Assembly (NCBI GenBank): GCA_011523315.1
Contig: WTHE01000459.1
Coordinates: 1 to 11,655, forward strand
Length of the DNA: 11,655 bases
Direction of reading: 5' to 3'
From: Candidatus Binatota bacterium
Lineage (GTDB): Bacteria > Desulfobacterota > Binatia > Bin18
The notes beneath the pieces are model-generated. The model was not told where the DNA came from, did no database searches, and was given only the letters and a program-made list of their open reading frames with translations. Positions 1 to 6,995 of the stretch are shown here, one piece after another. The translations under genes and the position numbers were made by a program. The stretch's first letter is position 1, and each line of letters starts with the position of its first letter.

Positions 1-28
1 ACCCGTACCAACCGAGGCAGTCGTATGA
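1..28 (+). CDS. possible 3' end of an upstream gene
   Basis: One frame stays open from base 2 and would read PVPTEAVV before a TGA stop at 26-28. That stop overlaps the prfA ATG in an ATGA arrangement, a common form of translational coupling. Eight codons are too few to identify a product. In related gene orders I recall rpmE and a DUF1385 gene upstream of prfA, but nothing here proves either one. It could also be non-coding leader. Confidence 0.25.
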
Positions 29-1107
29 GCGAAGCCATCAATTTAGGGGAAAAACTAGCCGAAGTGGAACAGCGCTATCAGACGCTTGAGCGGCAGCTGA
101 GCAGCTCCGAGGTCATTGCCAACACCCAGGCATACGCCAAGCTGGCCAAAGAGCACGCCGAGCTGGGACGGGTCGTCACGTGTTTTCGCCAGTGGCGTAA
201 AATAGGCCACGAGATCGACGACAGCCAAGCCCTGCTCGACGATCCCGACCCGGAGGTCCAAGACCTGGCCAGAGAAGAGCTGGACAGCCTGCACCAGAGC
301 CACACCGAGCTTGAACAACAGCTGCGCGTCCTGCTGCTGCCCACAGATCCGCTGGATGAAAAAAATGTGCTGTTGGAAATCCGGGCCGGCACCGGTGGCG
401 AGGAGGCCAGCCTGTTTGCCGCGGATCTGTGTCGCATGTATACCCGCTATGCCGAACAAAAGAACTGGCGTATGGAGGTGATGAGTTCCAGCCCGACCGG
501 TCTGGGCGGATTCAAGGAAATCGTCACCCTCATCGAGGGCGGCGGCGCCTACAGTCGGCTGAAATTCGAGGGCGGGGTCCACCGCGTCCAGCGCATTCCG
601 GAAACAGAAGCCTCGGGCCGGATTCATACCTCGGCCGTGACCGTGGCCGTGTTGCCCGAGGCCGAGGATGTTGATGTCCACATTGATGAAAAGGAGCTGC
701 GGATCGACGTGTATCGATCCTCCGGGCCGGGCGGCCAGAGCGTCAACACCACCGACTCGGCCGTCCGCATCACCCACCTGCCGACCAACTCGGTGGTGAT
801 CTGTCAGGACGAAAAGTCCCAGCACAAGAACAAGGCCAAGGCGCTCAAAATCCTACGCTCGCGGCTGCTGGAAAAAGCCCGCGAAGAGCAGCACCAGGAA
901 ATCGCGGCCTCGCGTCGCAGCATGGTCGGCTCGGGCGACCGCTCGGAACGGATTCGGACGTATAATTTTCCGCAGTCGCGGCTGACCGACCACCGGATCA
1001 ACCTGACCCTGCATACCCTGGAACGGGTGTTGGAAGGCGAGCTCGATCCGGTCGTGGACGCGCTCACCACGTCCCACCAGGCCGAGGCGCTCAAGGCTGC
1101 CGGCTGA
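25..1107 (+). CDS. prfA: peptide chain release factor 1 (RF1)
   Basis: Class I release factor that recognises UAA and UAG stop codons in the ribosomal A site and triggers hydrolysis of peptidyl-tRNA in the cytoplasm. The 360-residue product has the normal RF1 length. It carries the universal GGQ motif at residues 236-238 within RSSGPGGQSVNTTDSAVRIT. The codon-recognition tripeptide is PET at 192-194, which fits the PxT pattern of RF1 rather than the SPF of RF2. The N-terminal ~100 residues are the usual charged helical domain 1. The ATG at 25 is preceded by a GAGG-type ribosome binding site at 14-17. The next gene, prmC, begins 8 nt after the stop and encodes the enzyme that methylates Gln238, so enzyme and substrate are made from adjacent genes. 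No abnormality was seen. Confidence 0.97.
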   Translation: MSEAINLGEKLAEVEQRYQTLERQLSSSEVIANTQAYAKLAKEHAELGRVVTCFRQWRKIGHEIDDSQALLDDPDPEVQDLAREELDSLHQSHTELEQQLRVLLLPTDPLDEKNVLLEIRAGTGGEEASLFAADLCRMYTRYAEQKNWRMEVMSSSPTGLGGFKEIVTLIEGGGAYSRLKFEGGVHRVQRIPETEASGRIHTSAVTVAVLPEAEDVDVHIDEKELRIDVYRSSGPGGQSVNTTDSAVRITHLPTNSVVICQDEKSQHKNKAKALKILRSRLLEKAREEQHQEIAASRRSMVGSGDRSERIRTYNFPQSRLTDHRINLTLHTLERVLEGELDPVVDALTTSHQAEALKAAG

Positions 1108-1115
1108 GCCGTCCC

Positions 1116-2042
1116 ATGCCAGCCCGACTCGCCCGCGCGTCTTGCCTGGCCGACCTTCTGGCCGATGCGACCGCCTTCCTGGTCGGGCATGACATTCCGA
1201 GCCCGCGTCTCGACGCCGAGGTGTTGCTGGCCTATGCGATGGGCGGCAACAGAACCGAGCTGTACCTGCGCGACTCGCCCGCACCGCGCCAGCGCGACGC
1301 CTTCTGGTACACCCTCAAACGCCGCGCCCAGCGCGAGCCCGTCGCGTATATCACCGGCGTGCAGGAGTTCTGGTCGCTGGAGTTCACGGTCAACCGCCAC
1401 GTGCTCATTCCGCGTCCCGAAACCGAGCGGGTCGTCGAGCTTGCCCTGGAGCTGCTTGGCTCCTGCCCCGCGCCTCGGATCCTCGACCTGGGTACCGGGA
1501 GCGGGTGTATTGCGGTTGCACTCGCCAGCCAGCTGCCCCAGGCTCGGGTGTGGGCCTGCGACGTGTCGGCCGAGGCCCTGGCCGTCGCGCGCACCAATGC
1601 GGTCGCTCACAACGTGGCCGGCCGGATGACTTTCATGCGGGCCGATATGCGGCAGCGGCTTGAGGGGCATCCGCACCGGGCCGCCTCTACCTTTGACCTG
1701 ATTGTGAGCAATCCTCCCTATATTGCCGGGCCTGAGTTCGCCACCCTACAGGCCGAAGTCCGCGACTGGGAGCCACGCCTGGCTTTGGACGGAGGGAAGG
1801 ATGGGCTGGATTTTTATCGCCGCTTGCTGCAAGACTGTCCGGTACAGCTGCGACCTGGAGGCTGGCTGGTGATGGAGATCGGCTCCACCCAGAGTGAAGC
1901 CGTGATGCGGATGGCGAGGAGCCAGGACAATTTGAGCGAGTGTAGGCTCAGCTACGACTATGCCGGCCTGTCGCGCGTTGTCAGCGTCCGCCGACACAGC
2001 CCGGTCGAGAGGCAACGAGGAGGAGGAAGAGGAGATGGATAA
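1116..2042 (+). CDS. prmC: release factor glutamine N5-methyltransferase (PrmC/HemK)
   Basis: SAM-dependent methyltransferase that modifies the GGQ glutamine of release factors RF1 and RF2. The N-terminal ~90 residues form the helical release-factor-binding domain. Then come the IPRPETE motif (98-104), the glycine-rich SAM loop ILDLGTGSG (122-130), the acidic motif II WACDVS (146-151) and the diagnostic NPPY (199-202), which binds the target glutamine amide. The length of 308 aa is slightly above the usual ~280-290. The excess is partly at the C-terminus, where the last residues (RQRGGGRGDG) are encoded by the purine-rich ribosome binding site of murA, so that tail probably has no function. 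The ATG at 1116 lacks a clear Shine-Dalgarno sequence, and translation is probably coupled to prfA, which ends 8 nt upstream. The stop codon overlaps murA by 8 bp. Confidence 0.96.
   Translation: MPARLARASCLADLLADATAFLVGHDIPSPRLDAEVLLAYAMGGNRTELYLRDSPAPRQRDAFWYTLKRRAQREPVAYITGVQEFWSLEFTVNRHVLIPRPETERVVELALELLGSCPAPRILDLGTGSGCIAVALASQLPQARVWACDVSAEALAVARTNAVAHNVAGRMTFMRADMRQRLEGHPHRAASTFDLIVSNPPYIAGPEFATLQAEVRDWEPRLALDGGKDGLDFYRRLLQDCPVQLRPGGWLVMEIGSTQSEAVMRMARSQDNLSECRLSYDYAGLSRVVSVRRHSPVERQRGGGRGDG
2017..2034 (+). promoter_or_regulatory. extended ribosome binding site of murA
   Basis: This 18-base all-purine run (repeated GAGG units) contains two overlapping AGGAGG cores and ends directly at the murA ATG at 2035. 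The core at 2021-2026 leaves an 8-nt spacer. It decides the murA start: the murA frame is open further upstream to an ATG at 1960, but that start would add a polyglutamate stretch translated from the binding site itself. The run lies inside the 3' end of prmC. Confidence 0.8.
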
Positions 2043-3333
2043 GATTATCATACGCGGAGGTCGGCCTCTCCACGGAGAGATTGAGGTCAGCGGAGCAAAA
2101 AACGCGGCCCTGCCCTTTTTATTCGCCGCCCTGCTTACCGAAGAAGAGTGCCGGTTCACAAACATACCTCGGGTAGTCGATATTCGGACTGCGCTGCACC
2201 TGCTGACCGAGCTGGGAGTTGAGGCGGAGTGGCGGGACGATAACGAGGTCGTGCTACGCGCCCCGTCGGTTCGTCACCTCGAAGCCCCGTATGAGCTGGT
2301 CAAGACCATGCGCGCCTCTTTTCTGGTCTTGGGTCCGCTGCTGACCCGTTTTGGCCGGGCCAGGGTTTCGACGCCCGGCGGCTGCGCCATCGGCACCCGA
2401 CCGGTCGATATCCACCTGGCCGGCCTGCAACAGCTCGGCGCCGAGATCCGCCTGCAAGAAGGCTATGTTGAGGCCACGGCCAGCCGCCTGCGCGGCGCCC
2501 GGATCAGCCTGGATTTTCCGTCCGTCGGCGCCACCGAAAACCTGATGATGGCGGCTACGCTGGCCGACGGCCCGAGCCAGATTGAAAACGCCGCCTGCGA
2601 GCCCGAAATTGTCGCCTTACAAACCTTGCTGAACGCGATGGGCGCGCGGGTTAGCGGCGCCGGCGGCCCGGTCATCCGCATTGACGGCGTCGCCCGTCTG
2701 TACGGCGCCGAACAGCGCGTTATTCCCGACCGGGTCGAGGCCGGTACCTTCCTCATTGCCGGGGCAATGACCTCGGGCCAGGTGTTTGTCCGCGGGGCAC
2801 GGGCCGAGCACCTCGACGCCTTTGTGCAAAAACTCCGGGCGACCGGGATCGGGCTGGAGATTGAGGCCGACGGCATTGCCGTCACAGGAGACGAACGGCC
2901 GAGTCGGGTTGATGTCATCACCTGGCCGTATCCGGGCTTCCCGACCGACCTCCAGGCCCAGATGATGGCTCTCCTCACCCTGGGCGACGGCCGCAGCCTG
3001 ATAACCGAAACGGTGTTCGAGAATCGCTTCATGCACGCCCAGGAGCTGACCCGCCTGGGGGCCGATATCCACATCCGCCACAACACGGCTGCGGTCAACG
3101 GCGTGGCCATGCTGAGCGGTGCGCCGGTCATGGCCACCGACCTGCGGGCCAGCGTGTCCCTCATTCTGGCCGGTCTGGCGGCACGGGGGAAAACCGAGGT
3201 CTCGCGCGTCTACCACCTGGACCGGGGCTATGAAAAGATCGAAGAAAAACTCTCCCAGCTGGGGGCGGATATTCGGCGGGTGAGCGCCGAAAAAGACGGC
3301 ACGGCGGAAGAACGGAGACGCACGGTCGTATGA
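2035..3333 (+). CDS. murA: UDP-N-acetylglucosamine 1-carboxyvinyltransferase
   Basis: Cytoplasmic enzyme that transfers enolpyruvate from phosphoenolpyruvate to UDP-GlcNAc, the first committed step of peptidoglycan synthesis. The product is 432 aa from the ATG at 2035, against 419 in E. coli. Lys22-Asn23 sit in the expected SGAKNAALP context. The catalytic loop is STPGGCAIGTRP with Cys117 (Cys115 in E. coli) and Arg122, so this is the fosfomycin-sensitive Cys form, not the Asp form. The conserved FPTDLQAQ motif (~residues 303-310) holds the catalytic base Asp, and LDRGYEKIEEKL near the C-terminus holds the late conserved Arg. The last ~15 residues are a charged tail. The start follows a strong AGGAGG site. 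The stop TGA overlaps the hisD ATG by 4 bp (ATGA), implying coupled translation. Confidence 0.97.
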   Translation: MDKIIIRGGRPLHGEIEVSGAKNAALPFLFAALLTEEECRFTNIPRVVDIRTALHLLTELGVEAEWRDDNEVVLRAPSVRHLEAPYELVKTMRASFLVLGPLLTRFGRARVSTPGGCAIGTRPVDIHLAGLQQLGAEIRLQEGYVEATASRLRGARISLDFPSVGATENLMMAATLADGPSQIENAACEPEIVALQTLLNAMGARVSGAGGPVIRIDGVARLYGAEQRVIPDRVEAGTFLIAGAMTSGQVFVRGARAEHLDAFVQKLRATGIGLEIEADGIAVTGDERPSRVDVITWPYPGFPTDLQAQMMALLTLGDGRSLITETVFENRFMHAQELTRLGADIHIRHNTAAVNGVAMLSGAPVMATDLRASVSLILAGLAARGKTEVSRVYHLDRGYEKIEEKLSQLGADIRRVSAEKDGTAEERRRTVV

Positions 3334-4727
3334 CGGTTCCCCTGCTCAGCACCGCAGATCCGGCCTGTGACCGCCGCCTGAAGAGGCTGTTCAGCCGAGG
3401 CGAGCAGGCCAGCAGTCAGGTCGAAGCCGAGGTGCGAGCGATCCTGGGGGATGTCAGACGCCGGGGGGACCGGGCGCTGCTCGCCGCCACCAGGAAATTC
3501 GACCGGGTGCGTTTGCGTCCCGACCGCCTGCGCGTCAGCGACCAGGAGTGCGAAGCGGCGCTGGCCGCCCTGCCCCGCTCCGAACGCACCGCTTTGCAGA
3601 CCGCAGCCAGACGAATTGCCGCTTTTCACCGCAAGCAGCGCCAATCCTCATGGCACTATACCGACCGCCTGGGCGTCGGCCTGGGCCAGCAAATTACCCC
3701 TCTGGAACGGGTCGGGGTGTATGTCCCGGGCGGCAAGGCCGCCTACCCGTCTTCGGTGCTGATGAACATCATCCCGGCCAAGGTCGCCGGTGTGGAAGAG
3801 GTCGTGGTCGTCTCACCGCCGAAGGCGGACGGCGATCAGTCCGGCCTGCAACCGGGCGTCCTGGCTGCGGCACGTCTGGCCGGGGCTGACACGGTGTTTC
3901 GGCTAGGCGGGGCTCAAGCCATTGCCGCCCTGGCCTACGGCACCCAGACCGTTCCCCGCGTCGATAAAATTGTCGGACCGGGCAATATCTTCGTGGCCAC
4001 GGCCAAGCGCCTGGTCTATGGCCAGGTCGATATCGACAGCGTGGCGGGTCCGAGCGAGATCCTGGTGATTGCCGACAGCACAGCCTCAGCCCGCTATGTC
4101 GCGGCCGATATGCTGTCCCAGGCCGAGCATGACGAGATGGCCGCCCCGCTGTGTCTGACGACCTCGTCCCGTGTGGCCGAGGCGGTTGTCGAGGCGCTCA
4201 AAGACCAGCTGGCCACACTCAAACGGCGCAACATTGCCGCCGCCTCGCTCAAGCGCTACGGCGCGGTCATCGTCGCCCGCAGCCGTGCCGAGGTCGTCAG
4301 GCTGGCCAACGCCCTGGCCCCGGAACACGTGGAGCTGCTGGTCAGGAACCCGCGTTCGTGGCTGAAAGACATCCGTCACGCCGGCGCCATCTTTTTGGGC
4401 TCCCTTTCCACCGAGCCCTTTGGCGACTACATTGCCGGGCCGAATCACATCCTGCCGACCGGCGGGACGGCACGCTTCTCCTCGCCGCTCGGCGTGTACG
4501 ATTTTCTCAAGCGAACCAGTATTATCGAGGCATCGGCTCCGGCCCTGCACAGGCTCGGTCCGCATATTTTGCGTCTGGCCGCAATGGAGGGCCTGGAAGC
4601 CCACGGCCGGGCCATTGCCTATCGTCTCAACGGAGGCCAGCATGACACAGCCGGCAACAGCAGTGGCGCAGCGCAGCGCAGACCTGCACCGCAAAACAAA
4701 CGAAACCGACATTCGGCTCAGTCTTGA
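3330..4727 (+). CDS. hisD: histidinol dehydrogenase
   Basis: Zinc enzyme that oxidises L-histidinol to L-histidine in two NAD-dependent steps, the last reactions of histidine synthesis. The sequence shows the signature GPGNIFVATAKRLVYG (216-231), the Zn ligands Gln264 and His267 in SQAEHDE, Asp366 in PFGDYIAGPNHILPTGG and His425 in GLEAHGRA, and the catalytic Glu332-His333 pair in LAPEHVELL. It is 465 aa where 430-440 is usual. The extra ~30 residues after YRLNGG (436 on) are rich in Gln, Arg and Asn and are encoded within the start of hisB, which they overlap by 86 bp. This looks like read-through after loss of the original stop rather than a domain. In many relatives hisG separates murA from hisD, but here the ATG overlaps the murA stop. 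Confidence 0.97.
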   Translation: MTVPLLSTADPACDRRLKRLFSRGEQASSQVEAEVRAILGDVRRRGDRALLAATRKFDRVRLRPDRLRVSDQECEAALAALPRSERTALQTAARRIAAFHRKQRQSSWHYTDRLGVGLGQQITPLERVGVYVPGGKAAYPSSVLMNIIPAKVAGVEEVVVVSPPKADGDQSGLQPGVLAAARLAGADTVFRLGGAQAIAALAYGTQTVPRVDKIVGPGNIFVATAKRLVYGQVDIDSVAGPSEILVIADSTASARYVAADMLSQAEHDEMAAPLCLTTSSRVAEAVVEALKDQLATLKRRNIAAASLKRYGAVIVARSRAEVVRLANALAPEHVELLVRNPRSWLKDIRHAGAIFLGSLSTEPFGDYIAGPNHILPTGGTARFSSPLGVYDFLKRTSIIEASAPALHRLGPHILRLAAMEGLEAHGRAIAYRLNGGQHDTAGNSSGAAQRRPAPQNKRNRHSAQS

Positions 4728-5253
4728 GCTTGACGGCAGCGGCCAGTACCAGATTGCCACCGGGGTGCCCTTTCTCAACCATATGCTGGAGCTGTTCACC
4801 CGGCACGGCTTCTTCGACCTCACACTCCAGGCCACGGGCGACATCGAGATCGACGACCATCATACGGTTGAAGATGTCGGCCTGGCGCTGGGCGAGGCGT
4901 TTCGCGCTGCGCTGGGCGACAAGCGCGGTATCCGCCGCTTTGGCGAAGCCAGCGTGCCGCTCGACGAAGCCCTGGTGAACTGCGTCGTCGATCTCAGCGG
5001 ACGGCCCTTTCTGGCCTACAACCTGTCTGTCCAGCAGGAACGGATCGGCACGTTTGCGACCGAACTGGTCCACGATTTTTTTCTCGCCTTCAGCAACCAG
5101 CTGGGCATGAACCTGCACTTCAACATGGCCCAGGGCCGCAACCCGCACCATATCATCGAAGCCGCCTTCAAGGCATTTGCCCGGGCGCTGGGCAGTGCGG
5201 TCGCCCATGACCCGCGAGTCAAGGGCGTCTTATCGACCAAAGGCGTGTTGTGA
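4642..5253 (+). CDS. hisB: imidazoleglycerol-phosphate dehydratase
   Basis: Mn-dependent dehydratase that converts imidazole glycerol phosphate to imidazole acetol phosphate in histidine synthesis. At 203 aa it is the monofunctional form, with no phosphatase domain like that fused in E. coli HisB. Both duplicated metal-binding motifs are visible: DDHHTVEDVG (His73, His74, Glu77) and NPHHIIEAAFKAFARAL (His169, His170, Glu173), together with His47 in FLNHMLE and His144 in LVHDFF. The C-terminal STKGVL is typical of the family. I chose the ATG at 4642 because GGAGG at 4632-4636 precedes it at a normal distance and the family N-terminus (RKTNETDI) starts ~18 residues in. Upstream in-frame starts lie deep inside hisD. 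No hisH, hisA or hisF follows, so the his cluster stops here. Confidence 0.96.
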   Translation: MTQPATAVAQRSADLHRKTNETDIRLSLELDGSGQYQIATGVPFLNHMLELFTRHGFFDLTLQATGDIEIDDHHTVEDVGLALGEAFRAALGDKRGIRRFGEASVPLDEALVNCVVDLSGRPFLAYNLSVQQERIGTFATELVHDFFLAFSNQLGMNLHFNMAQGRNPHHIIEAAFKAFARALGSAVAHDPRVKGVLSTKGVL

Positions 5254-5470
5254 GGAGACATCTCAATGCCAACAGTGATGAAGATCTGTCCATAGACGGC
5301 TTGCTCGGCATCGCTCACACGCCCTCAAGGAAGGCGCACAGCGCCTGAGCTACGCTTCGAGTCGGTCGTCCGTCCAGGCGTGCGGTTTTCGTCTTTGAGA
5401 CTCGAAGCCAAAGCAGGACGATGTGCCTTTTTGGGTAAAGATGTTCAGCCGGCCGGGGGACTGGCGGCGG
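5254..5470. other. convergent intergenic gap between hisB and a small membrane protein gene
   Basis: These 217 bp hold no gene I can support. Just after hisB there is an AGGAGA-led nine-codon ORF (5266-5295, MPTVMKICP) and an overlapping 32-codon frame with a GTG start (5250-5348); both look like chance or relics. A short hairpin, AGGCGC-ACA-GCGCCT, lies at 5332-5346 with partial outer pairing from 5324 to 5349. A longer inverted repeat lies at 5354-5408. Neither is followed directly by a T-run, so no standard intrinsic terminator is evident for either operon. A run of five T near 5435 is the closest candidate. Confidence 0.6.
5354..5408. repeat. 10-bp perfect inverted repeat with a 35-nt loop
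   Basis: GCTTCGAGTC at 5354-5363 is the exact reverse complement of GACTCGAAGC at 5399-5408, and pairing does not extend on either side. It sits in the middle of the convergent gap. It may form a bidirectional transcript-end structure or mark an old insertion. No tRNA-like fold or flanking target duplication is visible. Confidence 0.6.
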
Positions 5471-5722
5471 TTACGCGCTGCGCCGTAACAGCTCGGCCAA
5501 CACTTCACTCTGACGTTCAAGGGCAGCGCCCTGGCGGTCAAGCGCCCGGCCGATCTTGCCTAACGCTTCGCCCTGCTCCCGCTGACCGGCCTCCATGATG
5601 TCGAGTTGACGGTCGCGGCGCTCTCCGGTCCGGCTCATCAGCCACAAGCCTCCCGCAATCAGCAGGCATTGTAATAGACCCACACCGACCTGCGCCCACA
5701 TAGCGGTGGTTTGCTGTTCCAT
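5471..5722 (-). CDS. small single-pass membrane protein with a leucine-heptad coil
   Basis: I do not recognise a family. The 83-residue product has a short N-terminus, one hydrophobic segment at about residues 9-29 (rich in G, L, I, V, W), then a basic RTGERRDRQ stretch that by the positive-inside rule places the C-terminus in the cytoplasm. Residues ~40-81 form a likely helix with leucines exactly seven apart (L54, L61, L68, L75), each preceded three residues earlier by Gly or Ser (G51, G58, G65, S72), suggesting a tightly packed coiled coil. I chose the ATG at 5722 because GAGAGGA lies just upstream. An in-frame ATG at 5746 would add eight residues and make the binding site coding. The gene is 134 bp downstream of the luciferase-like gene, so it may be a separate unit. 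The function may be oligomerisation or scaffolding at the membrane, but this is speculative. Confidence 0.7.
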   Translation of the reverse strand: MEQQTTAMWAQVGVGLLQCLLIAGGLWLMSRTGERRDRQLDIMEAGQREQGEALGKIGRALDRQGAALERQSEVLAELLRRSA

Positions 5723-5820
5723 AGTGTCCTCTCCAGCAAAAGCCAAAGAGCTTTCTCCCTCTCGGTCACGCGTATCCCGTGTCTGAATTGGGGAGGTTTT
5801 CCCGCCGCCGCTGCTCCCGA

Positions 5821-5849
5821 CTTACGCATTTCAGGACAGACCCTGCCAA
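5821..5849 (-). promoter_or_regulatory. weak sigma70-like promoter candidate for the small membrane protein gene
   Basis: Reading the minus strand, TTGGCA (5849-5844) is separated by exactly 17 nt from CGTAAG (5826-5821). The -35 box matches the TTGACA consensus at 5 of 6 bases, but the -10 box matches only 3 of 6. It lies in the 134-bp gap upstream of the gene that starts at 5722 and would give a leader of about 90 nt. A chance match is quite possible. Confidence 0.2.
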
Positions 5850-5856
5850 CCTGAAC

Positions 5857-6930
5857 TCAATCCGGGAAATTGGGCATAACTTCTTCCATCAGCATACGCT
5901 GCGAGTTCGCCCAGCCCTCCTTGTTCTCCAGCTGATCAAAGGTCAGGACCAGCAGACAGCCAAACCCGCCGGTGTCGTCAACCATGGCGCCGAGCTTGTC
6001 GGTGACCGTCCGGGGCGAGCCGACCAGCCACACATACTCGGCCAGGTACTCCATGGTCACATCGGAATCCGGCACTTCGGGATGGTGCTTGAACAGACTG
6101 ACCATACCAAACGACTTGAACAGCGGCAGCAGATATTCGGCATAGGCGCGGCCCAGCATCCCGTTGATGGCCTTGTCCTTGGCCTCCTTGTCGGTCTCGG
6201 CGACATACACCTCGCGCGACACGCGCCAATCGCTACGGGACGGCGTCCGGCCGGCAGACTCGGCTCCCTCGACAACCGCCTGCCAGTGGGTTTTGAGGTA
6301 GCCGTTGCTGAGCGCGACGCTCATCGGCATGAAACCGCTCGCGCCACACATCTTGAGGGTGTCCGAGCCGGGGGTCAGACCAGCGATCCCAATCGGCGGG
6401 TGGGGCTGCTGGAAGGGCTTGATGTGGAACTTGAGCGTGTCCAGCATGGTGTCGATGCGGTTGACCGTCCAGTATTCGCCCGTGAACTCAAAAGGCTCCT
6501 CGCTCGCCCACAGCTTGAGAATAATGTCCAGGGCTTCCTTGGTCATGCGTCGGTTCTCACCGCCCGCCCCATCGACGTTGAACAGCTTCCAGTCGCTGGG
6601 CAGGCCGCTCGTCCCCACCCCGAACATGAAACGTCCCTGGGCGATGTGGTCCATGAAGGCGACACGGTGGGCCAGCTCGGCCGGATGGTGATAGGGCAGC
6701 AGATGGGCGCCCGGACACAGTTTGATGTGCTGGGTGCGTTGCAGGCCTTGCGCAATCAGCAGGTCAGGAGCGGGGTTGGGTTCCCACGGCGCGGTGAAAT
6801 GCTCGCCCAGCCAGGCCTCGTTAAACCCGAGTTGATCGACCAGTTCCAAATGGTCGAGATCCCACTGGTGGCCGTCGTAGAAACTTCTTTCGGGGGGATG
6901 CGAAGGCATCATAAACACGCCAGCTTTCAT
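5857..6930 (-). CDS. LLM class flavin-dependent monooxygenase (bacterial luciferase superfamily)
   Basis: TIM-barrel oxidoreductase of the bacterial luciferase-like superfamily, which uses reduced FMN (or in some members F420) and usually oxygen to oxidise small organic substrates in the cytoplasm. The 357-aa length is normal. Visible family features are the first strand MKAGVFMMP, the WLGEHF motif with His44 (equivalent by position to the catalytic His44 of LuxA), HHP at 81-83, the flavin-phosphate region GRFMFGVGTSG (99-109), the PHPPIGIAG strand (~187-195) and the late LVGSPRTVTDKL motif. It most resembles the limonene-monooxygenase-like (LimB-type) branch. An AAGGAGG site lies 4 nt before the ATG. 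The gene sits 65 bp downstream of the thiolase-fold/DUF35 gene and is probably co-transcribed. The substrate, and whether the cofactor is FMN or F420, cannot be told from the sequence. Confidence 0.9.
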   Translation of the reverse strand: MKAGVFMMPSHPPERSFYDGHQWDLDHLELVDQLGFNEAWLGEHFTAPWEPNPAPDLLIAQGLQRTQHIKLCPGAHLLPYHHPAELAHRVAFMDHIAQGRFMFGVGTSGLPSDWKLFNVDGAGGENRRMTKEALDIILKLWASEEPFEFTGEYWTVNRIDTMLDTLKFHIKPFQQPHPPIGIAGLTPGSDTLKMCGASGFMPMSVALSNGYLKTHWQAVVEGAESAGRTPSRSDWRVSREVYVAETDKEAKDKAINGMLGRAYAEYLLPLFKSFGMVSLFKHHPEVPDSDVTMEYLAEYVWLVGSPRTVTDKLGAMVDDTGGFGCLLVLTFDQLENKEGWANSQRMLMEEVMPNFPD

Positions 6931-6995
6931 ACGTCCTCCTTAGGCTGTCGGGTCCGCCCCTTGTACCATCCCGACCCGCCTCGGGCAAGAAAAGC

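Noticed and set aside
1960..2034. 25-residue N-terminal extension of MurA from an upstream ATG
   Set aside because: It would translate the AGGAGG binding site as polyglutamate and overlap prmC. The standard MurA N-terminus with Lys22-Asn23 numbering fits the ATG at 2035.
5250..5348. 32-codon ORF with a GTG start overlapping the hisB stop
   Set aside because: The GTGA overlap is suggestive, but the translation has no recognisable domain, is very short and competes with another micro-ORF in the same space.
5341..5354. TAGCTCAG-like D-arm motif on the minus strand, suggesting a tRNA
   Set aside because: No matching acceptor stem, anticodon arm or GTTCRANTC T-arm could be formed around it, although a TTCGAGTC occurs nearby in the inverted repeat.
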